From positions 1-22,199 of the IMG/VR virus record IMGVR_UViG_3300001851_000217: DNA of 22,199 nucleotides; one strand, written 5' to 3'. This DNA is from a virus. The notes below the pieces were generated by a model. The model had not been told where the DNA came from. It was given only the letters and a program-made list of their open reading frames with translations, and made no database searches. Positions 13,132 through 20,387 of this stretch are shown in pieces. How positions within the stretch are numbered: position 1 is the first letter of the stretch; each line of letters begins with the position of its first letter. The translations under genes were made by a program, and so were the position numbers.

Positions 13132-13170
13132 CTATGCGTATAGTACGCAGTATGCGTAGTATGCGTATAT
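13132..13170. repeat. Array of four TRCGYA boxes at exact 9-bp spacing (putative RHH binding array)
   Basis: Hexamers TGCGTA, TACGCA, TGCGTA and TGCGTA start at 13135, 13144, 13153 and 13162. Each unit is 9 bp: TGCGTATAG, TACGCAGTA, TGCGTAGTA, TGCGTATAT. The second box is inverted, so boxes 1-2 and 2-3 each form a perfect 6-bp dyad around 3 bp. The first box lies within CTATGCGTATAG (13132-13143), identical to the reverse complement of 16576-16587 in the RHH-MCM-RadA promoter. The array lies in the 74-bp space between two convergent genes, after a terminator, so it is not an obvious promoter element. An origin iteron set or a centromere-like partition site is possible. Confidence 0.7.
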
Positions 13171-13181
13171 CAAAAACTCGC

Positions 13182-13283
13182 TTACATACTTTTATTATTC
13201 ATTCTCTGTGCAAGGCAAATCTGACTATGGCAAAATATGTGTTCATGAGATTCTAAAATCTTTCCACAAGATCTACAATTCAT
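13182..13283 (-). CDS. 33-aa zinc-finger miniprotein
   Basis: ATG at 13283 to TAA at 13182-13184. NCRSCGKI (C3, C6), H13, H15, and FCHSQICLAQR (C18, C23) give a compact zinc site. A minus-strand TATA box (TTATAAATAA, plus 13306-13315) is centred about 27 nt upstream. The gene lies directly downstream of RadA but appears to have its own start site. Confidence 0.6.
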   Translation of the reverse strand: MNCRSCGKILESHEHIFCHSQICLAQRMNNKSM

Positions 13284-13317
13284 TTATATCTGTGCTTTAA
13301 AATACTTATTTATAAAT

Positions 13318-14292
13318 TTATTCTTCTTCCAAGTCAGAGATACCTTTGGCATCTAGGATATATTCACCGTCTGCTTGTGGATATTCTGGACTATCTATCA
13401 TTCTTGCTATCCTTTTCTTACCCGATTTCTTAAAGTACATTCTATGAGTACTTGCATGACCTACAACGTTACCCCCAATAGGTTTTATTGGATCTCCAAA
13501 CATGGTAGATGGATCAGATTGTACTTGGTTAGTAAAGATAACCGTGCATTTGAAGTAATATGTTATGTTCTTTAGGTGAGTCATGAGCCTTTTTATCTGG
13601 TTTTGTCTGTCTGCAAGCGTGCCTCTACCCAAATACTCCTCCCTAAATTGCCCAATAGCACCGTCTACTATAACCAATCTAGGTTTAAAACTTAGCATAG
13701 TTTCTGATAGATTATTAACAGTGCCCATGAGTAACTCTGTATTAGGTGTGTAATAATACTTGATTCTAGAGAGCATTGGCTTTGCTTGTTCTTTATCTTC
13801 TACATATCCTCTTGCTTTAAGTATCTCAAAGATTCTACTTGGTCTAAATGTATCTTCACAATCAATCCATATCACATTCATATCCTGTCGTATGGCTTCT
13901 ACTGTAAGTGAGTTACAGAACTGAGTTTTACCACTACCGAACTCACCATATACCTCATAGGTAGCCTCTGGTTTTACACCACCACCCATAAGTCCGTCTA
14001 CTTCTTTACAACAAGTTGCAAGTGTTGGATAGTTCTCTTGATATTCCATAAGTTCTACTGTATCCATGTCGGACTTTCTTATTATATTATTATCCTCTAA
14101 AATTTTCTGTGCATTGAATGACCATTGGTCTGCCTTGTCTCTACCTACACCTGTAATCTCTGCAATCTCAGCAGAACCTCTTACACAAATATCAAGTATG
14201 GTCTTTACTCCAAACGCTACGAGTTTCTTTTCTGTAACAGAGCCTACACCATCTAACTGTGAAACATTTAAATTAATTTCTTCTTGACTCAC
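13318..14292 (-). CDS. radA: RadA/Rad51-type recombinase
   Basis: A 324-residue archaeal-type recombinase for homologous strand exchange. The N-terminal helix-hairpin-helix domain (about 10-65) contains LDGVGSVTEKKL and ITGVGRDKADQW. The ATPase core has Walker A GEFGSGKT (116-123), Walker B LVIVD (206-210), loop L1 REEYLGRGTLADRQ, and loop L2 between NQVQSDP and GGNVVGHASTHR. After Walker B the virus has G-A-I-G in place of the S-x-x-x seen in cellular RadA, a divergence typical of viral copies. GTG start; the GTGA overlap with the MCM stop implies coupled translation. It would serve viral replication, recombination and genome repair. Confidence 0.93.
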   Translation of the reverse strand: MSQEEINLNVSQLDGVGSVTEKKLVAFGVKTILDICVRGSAEIAEITGVGRDKADQWSFNAQKILEDNNIIRKSDMDTVELMEYQENYPTLATCCKEVDGLMGGGVKPEATYEVYGEFGSGKTQFCNSLTVEAIRQDMNVIWIDCEDTFRPSRIFEILKARGYVEDKEQAKPMLSRIKYYYTPNTELLMGTVNNLSETMLSFKPRLVIVDGAIGQFREEYLGRGTLADRQNQIKRLMTHLKNITYYFKCTVIFTNQVQSDPSTMFGDPIKPIGGNVVGHASTHRMYFKKSGKKRIARMIDSPEYPQADGEYILDAKGISDLEEE

Positions 14293-16238
14293 GCTTTTCT
14301 ATACGTGCCATCACTATTTAAACGTATCTGGTTGAATCTTTCCCAATTACCAAACATCTTCTTGGCTTCCATAGGTTCAAACCCATTCTCAATTAACTTC
14401 TTCATGAACTCTATTATATTCACGCTACCATTTTCATCTTCACACTCACTCCAGATTTTATCTGCAAGTTGTTGCTTAGTTTGTCTGGTAGTACCAGTAA
14501 GTATAGTCTGTCTATTACCAGAATTCATCGTGAGATTGAACGAGTTATACATAGATTCAATAAGTGATTTTACAGTCAACACATCATCCAATTCTACAAA
14601 GTCCTTCAATCGTAACTTGGCTAATGCATATGATAATCTAATCAAAGCCTCTAGCTGTCTTACACCTACTGGTAGTTCATCATTACTTGATACCGCTCTC
14701 ATCTGGTTATAGATTTTTATGATTTCGTTTTTCACATCATCATTTATTCTAGGTGATTGCTGTCTTGCCAAGTTCAATAGTTTCTTCAACAACTCTTCAG
14801 ATAAACTACATTCTTTTTTACCTGTACTTGTAGACTCAAATGAATCTATGATATGAGTAGCCTTCATCATGTCTTCAGTGACATTAACTGTGTCTCTTAT
14901 CAACCATATCAAATCGAACCTTGACAATAGTGGTACAGGTATATCTACATTATCTCTAAGTGTGCTATCTGGATCATATGCCCCATACTTCGGGTTAGCC
15001 GCGGCTAATATGGTAGTCTTTGTAGGTAAAGTTAATACTATACCAGCCTTGGCTACTGAAGCTGTCTGTTGTTCCATAGCCTCATGCATGGCACTCCTAT
15101 CATCCTTATTCATCTTATCAAATTCATCTATCATGGCAAAGCCATTGTTACATAAAGGTAATACCCCTGCCTGTGCAACAAATCTATCGTTAATTTTTAC
15201 AACGGCTATCGTAAGACCCGCTGCAGATGTACCTCTACCAGATGTATAGATAGACTTCTTGGTAATCTTCTTTGCATACTTTAATAATTCAGATTTTGCC
15301 ATTGATGGGTCACCAACTAGAAAGATATTTATATCTGAACGTTTGGTACTCTTAACACCACCAACAAGCTGTAACAATATGGATAGTTTTATGTCACTCA
15401 TTCCATATATGTTAGGGGCAAAACTATTAACCAGATTGTCAAGATATGTTTTCTCTTTTGCCATAGTCCTAAACTGACTCTCTTCTTGTTCTGTTGGCAT
15501 TACATCTTCCTCTTCTTCCAAGTTGTTTATTGATAGTACATCTATGTATACATCATTCTCATTAGTCTCAGAATTTATAATAGACCTAAAGATACCAGTC
15601 ACTCTTTTCTTTTGACCAACATAAGATGTACTTACATCACTACCATATACCTTACCTGTAAGAACAACTGGAGAACTATGTCTTGCTTTCTCTAATGGCT
15701 CTTGAAAGAATAAAGTCTGAACGTCATCAGTCTGTATTTGATTAGCACTGATAGACATTTTCGCTTTCTTACATGGTGGATTAGAACAGAATGCTATTGG
15801 TATTTTCTTTTCAAAGTTACACTTAACTTCTTCCTGACCAAAGCATGAAGGACATGTAGCCAAAGCCTTTTTAATATATGTTTTCGGTGAATCAGTTGCA
15901 GATATTATACAGTCAAATGTTATTACTGTATTCTCAAACTTTGAATTTATATCATGCATCTCTACTGGTGTTTTACCAATCAGTTTAATATCCAACTGAC
16001 CAAATACTTGGGGTATATTGAATGTGGTATATTGTTCTTCTAGCATACGGAATATTGCTGACTTTACTGCATCCTTAAATCCATCAGTATTCATTACAAA
16101 CAAGTCAACAAAATCAGGACTCTCAACATCTAATGTATATACACTATTTGGTTTTAATCCAGATACTATCTGTGCATGTTTACGCTGACATAATTTTTCA
16201 TATATTGCATCAACATATGCCGAGTCTGTGTATTCCAT
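14289..16238 (-). CDS. mcm: MCM replicative helicase
   Basis: A 649-residue archaeal MCM, a 3'-5' hexameric helicase for DNA replication. The N-terminal domain has a zinc site (C129, C132, C151, C156). The AAA+ core carries Walker A GDPSMAKS (309-316), Walker B FAMIDEFD (367-374), sensor 1 AAANP (412-416), the arginine finger in LLSRFDL (437-443) and a sensor 2-like GVRQLEALIR (R527). The C-terminus from about 580 resembles the usual winged helix. Length and motifs are complete, so it should be active. It begins 1 bp after the RHH gene and ends overlapping radA, in a compact replication operon. No primase or polymerase is present in this window. Confidence 0.95.
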   Translation of the reverse strand: MEYTDSAYVDAIYEKLCQRKHAQIVSGLKPNSVYTLDVESPDFVDLFVMNTDGFKDAVKSAIFRMLEEQYTTFNIPQVFGQLDIKLIGKTPVEMHDINSKFENTVITFDCIISATDSPKTYIKKALATCPSCFGQEEVKCNFEKKIPIAFCSNPPCKKAKMSISANQIQTDDVQTLFFQEPLEKARHSSPVVLTGKVYGSDVSTSYVGQKKRVTGIFRSIINSETNENDVYIDVLSINNLEEEEDVMPTEQEESQFRTMAKEKTYLDNLVNSFAPNIYGMSDIKLSILLQLVGGVKSTKRSDINIFLVGDPSMAKSELLKYAKKITKKSIYTSGRGTSAAGLTIAVVKINDRFVAQAGVLPLCNNGFAMIDEFDKMNKDDRSAMHEAMEQQTASVAKAGIVLTLPTKTTILAAANPKYGAYDPDSTLRDNVDIPVPLLSRFDLIWLIRDTVNVTEDMMKATHIIDSFESTSTGKKECSLSEELLKKLLNLARQQSPRINDDVKNEIIKIYNQMRAVSSNDELPVGVRQLEALIRLSYALAKLRLKDFVELDDVLTVKSLIESMYNSFNLTMNSGNRQTILTGTTRQTKQQLADKIWSECEDENGSVNIIEFMKKLIENGFEPMEAKKMFGNWERFNQIRLNSDGTYRKA

Positions 16239-16239
16239 T

Positions 16240-16569
16240 TTATAACCTCTTGTTTACCTCTATGTTGATAAGGTTACCTAGTTGTACTATTCTGGTGTGA
16301 ACTCGTTTGAAATTCTCAACATCTAATCCATGAATCTCTCTCTGCCAATCACCCATTGGTGCTAACAAATGAAGATAATTAGCCTCGACATTCTCATCAG
16401 TAACTAATCGTTTTCTATCACCATTATTTTTTCGGAGATATTCATTCATCGCATGAGCAACAAATGTACTAAACGATAGATTGTTTGGTCGCAGTTTGTC
16501 GAAATCTTCAAAAATCTTTCGTACATCACTGCTTATGTATAGATTAATTTTACCTTTGAATTTTGGCAT
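16240..16569 (-). CDS. Ribbon-helix-helix regulator, first gene of the mcm-radA operon
   Basis: A 109-residue protein. A short strand (KFKGKINLYISS, 3-14) is followed by a helix DVRKIFEDFDKL, a turn with NNLSFS, and a second helix STFVAHAMNEYLRKN (34-48), the RHH order. The C-terminal 60 residues form an extra helical part (NYLHLLAPMGDWQREIHG, then VHTRIVQLGNLINIEVNKRL), possibly for oligomerisation. It is separated from mcm by 1 bp, so they are co-transcribed. Its own promoter contains a near-palindrome between TATA box and ATG, which predicts autorepression. RHH proteins are common archaeal-virus regulators and also partition adaptors; which role applies is not decided by sequence. Confidence 0.7.
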   Translation of the reverse strand: MPKFKGKINLYISSDVRKIFEDFDKLRPNNLSFSTFVAHAMNEYLRKNNGDRKRLVTDENVEANYLHLLAPMGDWQREIHGLDVENFKRVHTRIVQLGNLINIEVNKRL

Positions 16570-16575
16570 GTAAGA

Positions 16576-16587
16576 CTATACGCATAG
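16576..16587. promoter_or_regulatory. Putative operator, near-palindrome CTATACGCATAG
   Basis: A 12-bp imperfect palindrome (CTAT-R-CG-Y-ATAG) starts 7 bp upstream of the RHH ATG (16569) and ends before the TATA box. An RHH dimer bound here would block initiation. The identical sequence in the opposite orientation is at 13132-13143. Confidence 0.6.
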
Positions 16588-16591
16588 TGGA

Positions 16592-16599
16592 TTATAAAG
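16592..16599 (-). promoter_or_regulatory. TATA box of the RHH-mcm-radA operon
   Basis: CTTTATAA on the minus strand is centred about 26 nt upstream of ATG 16569, squeezed between the HNH gene's stop (16601) and the operator. Confidence 0.55.
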
Positions 16600-16600
16600 G

Positions 16601-16918
16601 TTACTGAGAATCTTTGACCAGCTTAATTAACCTTTCGAGGTTTTCTGGTTTGAATCTCTTCAACATCTCAACAGACTGATGATGTTTTTTACATAATAGA
16701 GCAAATCTATTAGGATCGCTTTTGATTACAGGTAAAACATAAAGATTATATGACCAAGAATCTTTAAAGTCAGACCAGATTTTGTCACTATTTAAATACT
16801 TTTTATGATGGAATAGAAAATACTTGCCAAATTTTTTACCACATACATAACATTTACCATCAAACTGTGGCATGAATGCGACTTCCCTTTTAAGTTTGTC
16901 GATTATTTCCTTCTTCAT
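16601..16918 (-). CDS. HNH-type endonuclease-like protein
   Basis: A 105-residue protein with the ordering of a zinc-containing HNH fold: CYVCGKKF (C23, C26), LFHHKKY (H37, H38), N70 in SDPNRFALLC, and CKKHH (C76, H79, H80). The paired histidines and the N-x5-C-x2-H-H ending match the beta-beta-alpha-metal nuclease core with a structural zinc. It could be a free-standing (homing-like) endonuclease, a packaging-associated nuclease or a repair enzyme. The minus-strand TATA GTTTATTAAT (16941-16950) is centred about 27 nt upstream. Tailed phages often carry HNH beside packaging genes, but here it is beside the replication operon. Confidence 0.7.
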   Translation of the reverse strand: MKKEIIDKLKREVAFMPQFDGKCYVCGKKFGKYFLFHHKKYLNSDKIWSDFKDSWSYNLYVLPVIKSDPNRFALLCKKHHQSVEMLKRFKPENLERLIKLVKDSQ

Positions 16919-16966
16919 ATTTAAAAGTTACGGTTTAGAAATTAATAAACTTTTTATTAAAAAAAC

Positions 16967-16973
16967 TTATATT
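16967..16973 (+). promoter_or_regulatory. TATA box for the gene at 16996
   Basis: TTATATT is centred 26 nt upstream of ATG 16996. It is part of a 77-bp divergent promoter region shared with the HNH gene. Confidence 0.5.
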
Positions 16974-16995
16974 CCTACGTTTTGTAGATACAACT

Positions 16996-17391
16996 ATGGC
17001 AGAGATTATTGGTCATGGCGAGAGAGCAACCATTCAAATTCTTAAGTCTATTTATGGAGAGTCTGCTGAATATCTTACTCAGGTAAAATTCAAAGACCTA
17101 TTAAAAGGTGAATGGCTTGATACTGTTACAGAAAGACAGGAGAAAGAGACTTTAGATATAGTTGTAAAATTACCTGTAAAAACCATAGTAGTTAGAGTCC
17201 AAGATGAGCATCATAATGGTGATATTACTGCAAAAAGAGACTTGGTTCAAAGAAAAACCTTAGAATGGAATGACTGTGCTGTTGTTGATTTATGGTATCA
17301 TGATTGTCCTGAATTATGGAAGGATGAAGTAAACGAAACGAGTAAAGACGAAGTAATAACTGTGTTAAAATCCCTAGGTCTTTATCCGTAA
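16996..17391 (+). CDS. Small PD-(D/E)XK-like protein (131 aa), candidate nuclease
   Basis: An N-terminal helix (GERATIQILKSIYG) is followed by ETLDIVVKLP with D54, then IVVRVQDEHHNGD with D70/E71 and H72/H73, and TAKRDLVQRKTLEW with D82 and R86-K87, then strand CAVVDLWYHDCPELW. This resembles the small Vsr/DUF559-type restriction-like fold: acid, strand, [V/I]-x-x-D/E-x-H, D-x-x-R-x-x-x-L, strand. No fully canonical D-x(n)-E-x-K can be set with certainty, so catalytic activity is a hypothesis. It would fit a repair or restriction role. It converges on the gene at 17382 with 10 bp overlap. Confidence 0.5.
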   Translation: MAEIIGHGERATIQILKSIYGESAEYLTQVKFKDLLKGEWLDTVTERQEKETLDIVVKLPVKTIVVRVQDEHHNGDITAKRDLVQRKTLEWNDCAVVDLWYHDCPELWKDEVNETSKDEVITVLKSLGLYP

Positions 17392-17627
17392 AACTGATTG
17401 TTCTTTTGTGTCTCTTTTATACTTTCTGCTTCAAAAGTTTCTGTTAAAACTCTATGTTTTTCTTGTTGTAGTTTTTCTTTGACCATATAGAAAGCAATAT
17501 CAATTTCAATAAAATTCATACCGTCTTTTATACCATCATCTAAGGCTTTATCCAGATTTTCTGCTAATTTTTTAATTCTAGTCCAATCTGGGGTATATTC
17601 ACTCCAACTTTCAGTACTATCAGACAT
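17382..17627 (-). CDS. 81-aa helical protein, unknown
   Basis: A mostly helical, acidic-then-basic protein: TRIKKLAENLDKALDDGIKDG and IEIDIAFYMVKEKLQQEKHRVL read as two amphipathic helices. No cysteines or membrane segment. Minus-strand TATA CTATATATC (17647-17655) is centred about 24 nt upstream of ATG 17627, supporting the start. Family unknown; likely a dimeric helical adaptor. Confidence 0.6.
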   Translation of the reverse strand: MSDSTESWSEYTPDWTRIKKLAENLDKALDDGIKDGMNFIEIDIAFYMVKEKLQQEKHRVLTETFEAESIKETQKNNQFYG

Positions 17628-17646
17628 AATTTACGTAAACATCAAA

Positions 17647-17733
17647 GATATATAGACTTTTTGTTAAAAACTTCATTTCTGCGTTTTTTGGTGTACAGAT
17701 TTGTGCCTGAATAGAAGGGAAATCTTTATTATT
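17647..17733. promoter_or_regulatory. Divergent promoter region between 17627 and 17754
   Basis: The minus TATA box (CTATATATC, 17647-17655) serves the gene at 17627. The plus TATA-like TTTATTATT (17725-17733) is centred about 25 nt before ATG 17754. Nothing else coding is visible in this 126-bp gap. Confidence 0.45.
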
Positions 17734-17753
17734 AAAACCTTTCTACGTGCATT

Positions 17754-17981
17754 ATGGCGTACATATTATTCCGTGTAGGTGGAGAAGACAGAGGCGTGTT
17801 CTTTCCTTCAACTAAAAGAATAATTGTTTACTTAGATGGTCATGAATGTATAGAAGATATTTATAAGACTATACAACATGAAGTGATACATCTAGCAATA
17901 GATAACTTAGACGAAGAACTAGATGATGACCAAGAAGAGAAAGCTATATTCGCTATGGCATGGGCTGAGGAATCAATTTAA
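17754..17981 (+). CDS. Mini zinc-metallopeptidase-like protein (HExxH, 75 aa)
   Basis: A very short protein with HEVIH at 42-46 (IQHEVIHLAID), the HExxH zinc motif, followed by the acidic stretch EELDDDQEEKAIFAMAWAEE that could supply a third ligand (E61 or E62). The N-terminal half is beta-like (AYILFRVGG, RGVFFPSTKRIIVYLDG), as in minimal metallopeptidase cores. At 75 residues it is about the smallest form that could hold the active-site helix. It may be an active minimal protease or a zinc-binding scaffold. It converges on the zinc gene at 17973 with a 9-nt overlap. Confidence 0.6.
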   Translation: MAYILFRVGGEDRGVFFPSTKRIIVYLDGHECIEDIYKTIQHEVIHLAIDNLDEELDDDQEEKAIFAMAWAEESI

Positions 17982-18155
17982 TTTATAAATGATATACTTT
18001 ACTCTAACCAATCCATTACAACATTTACATCTATAACGACCTTGTTTTTTTTCTCGGAATAAATTTTCTTCAGAAATTCTTTTACTGCAACCCTGACAGT
18101 AATGAAATTTTTTTTCTGGTTTTTTTTCAAAAGTACTACAAACGCCTCTACACAT
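17973..18155 (-). CDS. 60-aa multi-cysteine zinc protein
   Basis: Seven cysteines: C2 and C6 (MCRGVC), C20 and C23 (YCQGC), and C43, C45 and C46 (YRCKCC), in a basic background (KKPEKKF, REKKQGRYR). The second and third groups form a zinc ribbon, and the MCRGVC start recalls small archaeal zinc proteins. Minus TATA CCTAAATATC (18175-18184) is centred about 25 nt upstream. It is probably a nucleic-acid-binding adaptor; the exact function is unknown. Confidence 0.65.
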   Translation of the reverse strand: MCRGVCSTFEKKPEKKFHYCQGCSKRISEENLFREKKQGRYRCKCCNGLVRVKYIIYKLN

Positions 18156-18187
18156 AGCTTTATATTCTGGGCGTGATATTTAGGTGT

Positions 18188-18412
18188 TTATATATTATTA
18201 AAGTCTTTGTATAATCCTGTGGAGAGCATGAACTCTTCTAACAAATCATCATTTAATTCTGTCACTTCAGCCTGTGTTAATTTTCTACATCTCATATTCA
18301 TAATCTTAGGTAGAATTAATTTTAATGACCCATCTGGTAGTTGACCAAGACTAGCCATTAAAGTAAGTATGGATTTATGTATTAGGTATTTTTCCCTATC
18401 ACTTAGAACCAT
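18188..18412 (-). CDS. 74-aa helical protein, last gene of the AAA/VWA operon
   Basis: Predicted helices DREKYLIHKSILTLMASLG, SLKLILPKIMNMRC and TQAEVTELNDDLLEEFML. The N-terminal 10 nt overlap the end of the zinc gene upstream, so it belongs to the leftward run that begins near 22164. No motif is recognised; its position next to the VWA gene suggests it may be an accessory of that machine. Confidence 0.55.
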   Translation of the reverse strand: MVLSDREKYLIHKSILTLMASLGQLPDGSLKLILPKIMNMRCRKLTQAEVTELNDDLLEEFMLSTGLYKDFNNI

Positions 18413-18669
18413 TTCTTACCCTCACAATCATAACAGATTCCCTGTGGTGCTTCTATCTTTGCTAGAAACCTTCCACACTTAGAACATTCAGCATGATCTG
18501 GTATTATGTTTTTACTTGTTTCCTTTACTATTTCACAAGAACGATAATACTTTTTCAAGTTATCAGTATCTCTTTTTTGTAGTTCTTCCTCTGTTGATAG
18601 TGAGGCTCTTATGAATATCTGTTTCTCAATACCCATAATCTTCTTTATTAGTTTGTTTTTCTCATTCAT
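18403..18669 (-). CDS. 88-aa helical protein with C-terminal zinc ribbon
   Basis: Helical first 60 residues (KNKLIKKIMGIEKQIFIRA; TEEELQKRDTDNLKKYY). They are followed by a zinc ribbon with ECSKCGRF (C62, C65) and ICYDCEGKKW (C79, C82). It overlaps the VWA gene by 4 nt (ATGA) and the next gene by 10 nt, implying coupled synthesis. It is probably an adaptor or substrate-recognition protein for the VWA partner, by context only. Confidence 0.6.
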   Translation of the reverse strand: MNEKNKLIKKIMGIEKQIFIRASLSTEEELQKRDTDNLKKYYRSCEIVKETSKNIIPDHAECSKCGRFLAKIEAPQGICYDCEGKKWF

Positions 18670-20387
18670 TGTAGTGCCCTCAATACATTAAACTTGAACT
18701 CTTTAATAACTCTTTCACTTGCATCATTGACATTACTACAATTTATAACCTTTTTGCCAAAGATTTGTTTCATGATTGTATATGGTGAAGTGTTTCTAGT
18801 TCTTGATGATGACCTATCTGATATTAACAAGCATACCATGTTGGGTGTCTTTCGTCTTGCATAAGCATAAGACTTCTTACACATCTTAATCATGTTTCCT
18901 ATTGGTATAAGAAACTGATTACTTCTATACTCTGGTATACCATCAGTTATCATTATCAATAACTTCTTTCTACCCTTCATCTTCATTAGTTTTTCTGAAG
19001 AATATTCTAATGCAAGATGAGTTGGTGTTAGTTTTGACCCACCGATAGTCGCTATCTTTTCTATATCTTTTATACTATCTATGTGTTGTATGCCAACTAT
19101 ACCGTTGCTATCTGATGACCAGACAACTGCACTAAGATTTATGTTATCTATATTTTCTATTGATTTGTATAGAGTCTTCACTAGTGCCCTCACATTATCT
19201 ATCTTATCTAAGAAGTCCATTGACCCACTAGCATCTATTGATAATAGTATTGATAGACCCTTATCTAATTTCTTTGAGACCATTGACTTAGTTCTATCTT
19301 TACCTTCTACCAAGTTCTCAATGTATGTTTCAACATTAACTTCCTCTCCTGTATAATCAATGTCATCTTTCCACTTCTCACTAACTTTTCTGAATAGTTT
19401 GTTAAGACCAAGAGCTAAATCATGATTGTATCTTATCTCAGTCTTTACTGCTTTTCTATCCACATATTTGAACTCTCTTCTTAACTGTGGTTTGATTATC
19501 TGTGCCATTCTCTCTTGTAGTTCTTCTATCTCATATGCCTGTTGTTGCTTATCATCTGAAAGTATCTCTTCAATACTACTACCACTAGCCATCATCTCTT
19601 TTATGTCTTCACCAAAGTCATCAGTCAGTTCCATCTCACTATCATCATGTTGTCTACCAGCATTTTGTATGTCTTGTCTAATATGTTCAGCTGTTCTCTC
19701 ATTACCGAATGTCTCTGGGATTATAGGCGTTTCGTTTATGAGTTCATAGTTTCTCTTAAACCATTCATCTAGTATGGGCTTTAGAATGACCATCATCTTT
19801 AATGCCCCCCACTTACTAGTGCCTTGCACATTCTTTATAACACTTGAAATTATTTCCTTATGTTCATTAGGAACTAGTTCAGGTCTTACGAATCTTTCTG
19901 CTAATAACCATTCAATAGGACTATCTGCATGTTGCATATCTTCACCAAGCTTTCGTCTTGTCGTGTTAAACTTCTTTATGTAATTTCGCCATAGATAATT
20001 AGCTACATAGTATTCTATTCTCTGGTCTTCTATCACATTAAAACATGAGAAGTAATAAGAGTATAGTCTCTTAACTAATGGCGTTGTCCCATCATTATAT
20101 TTGAATTCTTTTACCCATCTATTTAATAACTTCTTACATGCACTCATAGGTGTCTCACCTAGTATGTGTCCACACTCATGAGCTAACGCTGTATACTTGT
20201 CAATGTTTGGTATTGCTGGCGTAGCTATATTAATAGTAAAAATGTTGGGGGTTTCGATAGTATTCTTTACATAGTTTTCACCACTAAAGAATGTTATACC
20301 GACCTTACAATCCTTTAGATACTCTACAATATCTAGAACACTTCTCATCATTTCTTTATCTGAGAGTATTTCTCTATCTCGTGCCAT
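18666..20387 (-). CDS. CobT-like protein with metallopeptidase-like N-terminus and VWA domain
   Basis: A 573-residue protein with three parts. The N-terminal part has AHECGHILG (H70, E71, H74) and NVIEDQRIEYY (E120), the HExxH plus downstream E pattern of the peptidase-like half of CobT-like proteins. An acidic, helical linker runs through about 245-300. The C-terminal VWA domain has the MIDAS residues DASGS (D385, S387, S389), T454 in SKLTPTH and ITDGIPE (D482). VWA proteins of this type work with MoxR/CobS AAA+ ATPases to remodel or metallate a target. It directly follows the AAA+ gene (TAG then ATG, no gap). No CobN-like large chelatase subunit is present, so cobalamin synthesis is unlikely; the target may be a viral or host protein. 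Confidence 0.8.
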   Translation of the reverse strand: MARDREILSDKEMMRSVLDIVEYLKDCKVGITFFSGENYVKNTIETPNIFTINIATPAIPNIDKYTALAHECGHILGETPMSACKKLLNRWVKEFKYNDGTTPLVKRLYSYYFSCFNVIEDQRIEYYVANYLWRNYIKKFNTTRRKLGEDMQHADSPIEWLLAERFVRPELVPNEHKEIISSVIKNVQGTSKWGALKMMVILKPILDEWFKRNYELINETPIIPETFGNERTAEHIRQDIQNAGRQHDDSEMELTDDFGEDIKEMMASGSSIEEILSDDKQQQAYEIEELQERMAQIIKPQLRREFKYVDRKAVKTEIRYNHDLALGLNKLFRKVSEKWKDDIDYTGEEVNVETYIENLVEGKDRTKSMVSKKLDKGLSILLSIDASGSMDFLDKIDNVRALVKTLYKSIENIDNINLSAVVWSSDSNGIVGIQHIDSIKDIEKIATIGGSKLTPTHLALEYSSEKLMKMKGRKKLLIMITDGIPEYRSNQFLIPIGNMIKMCKKSYAYARRKTPNMVCLLISDRSSSRTRNTSPYTIMKQIFGKKVINCSNVNDASERVIKEFKFNVLRALQ

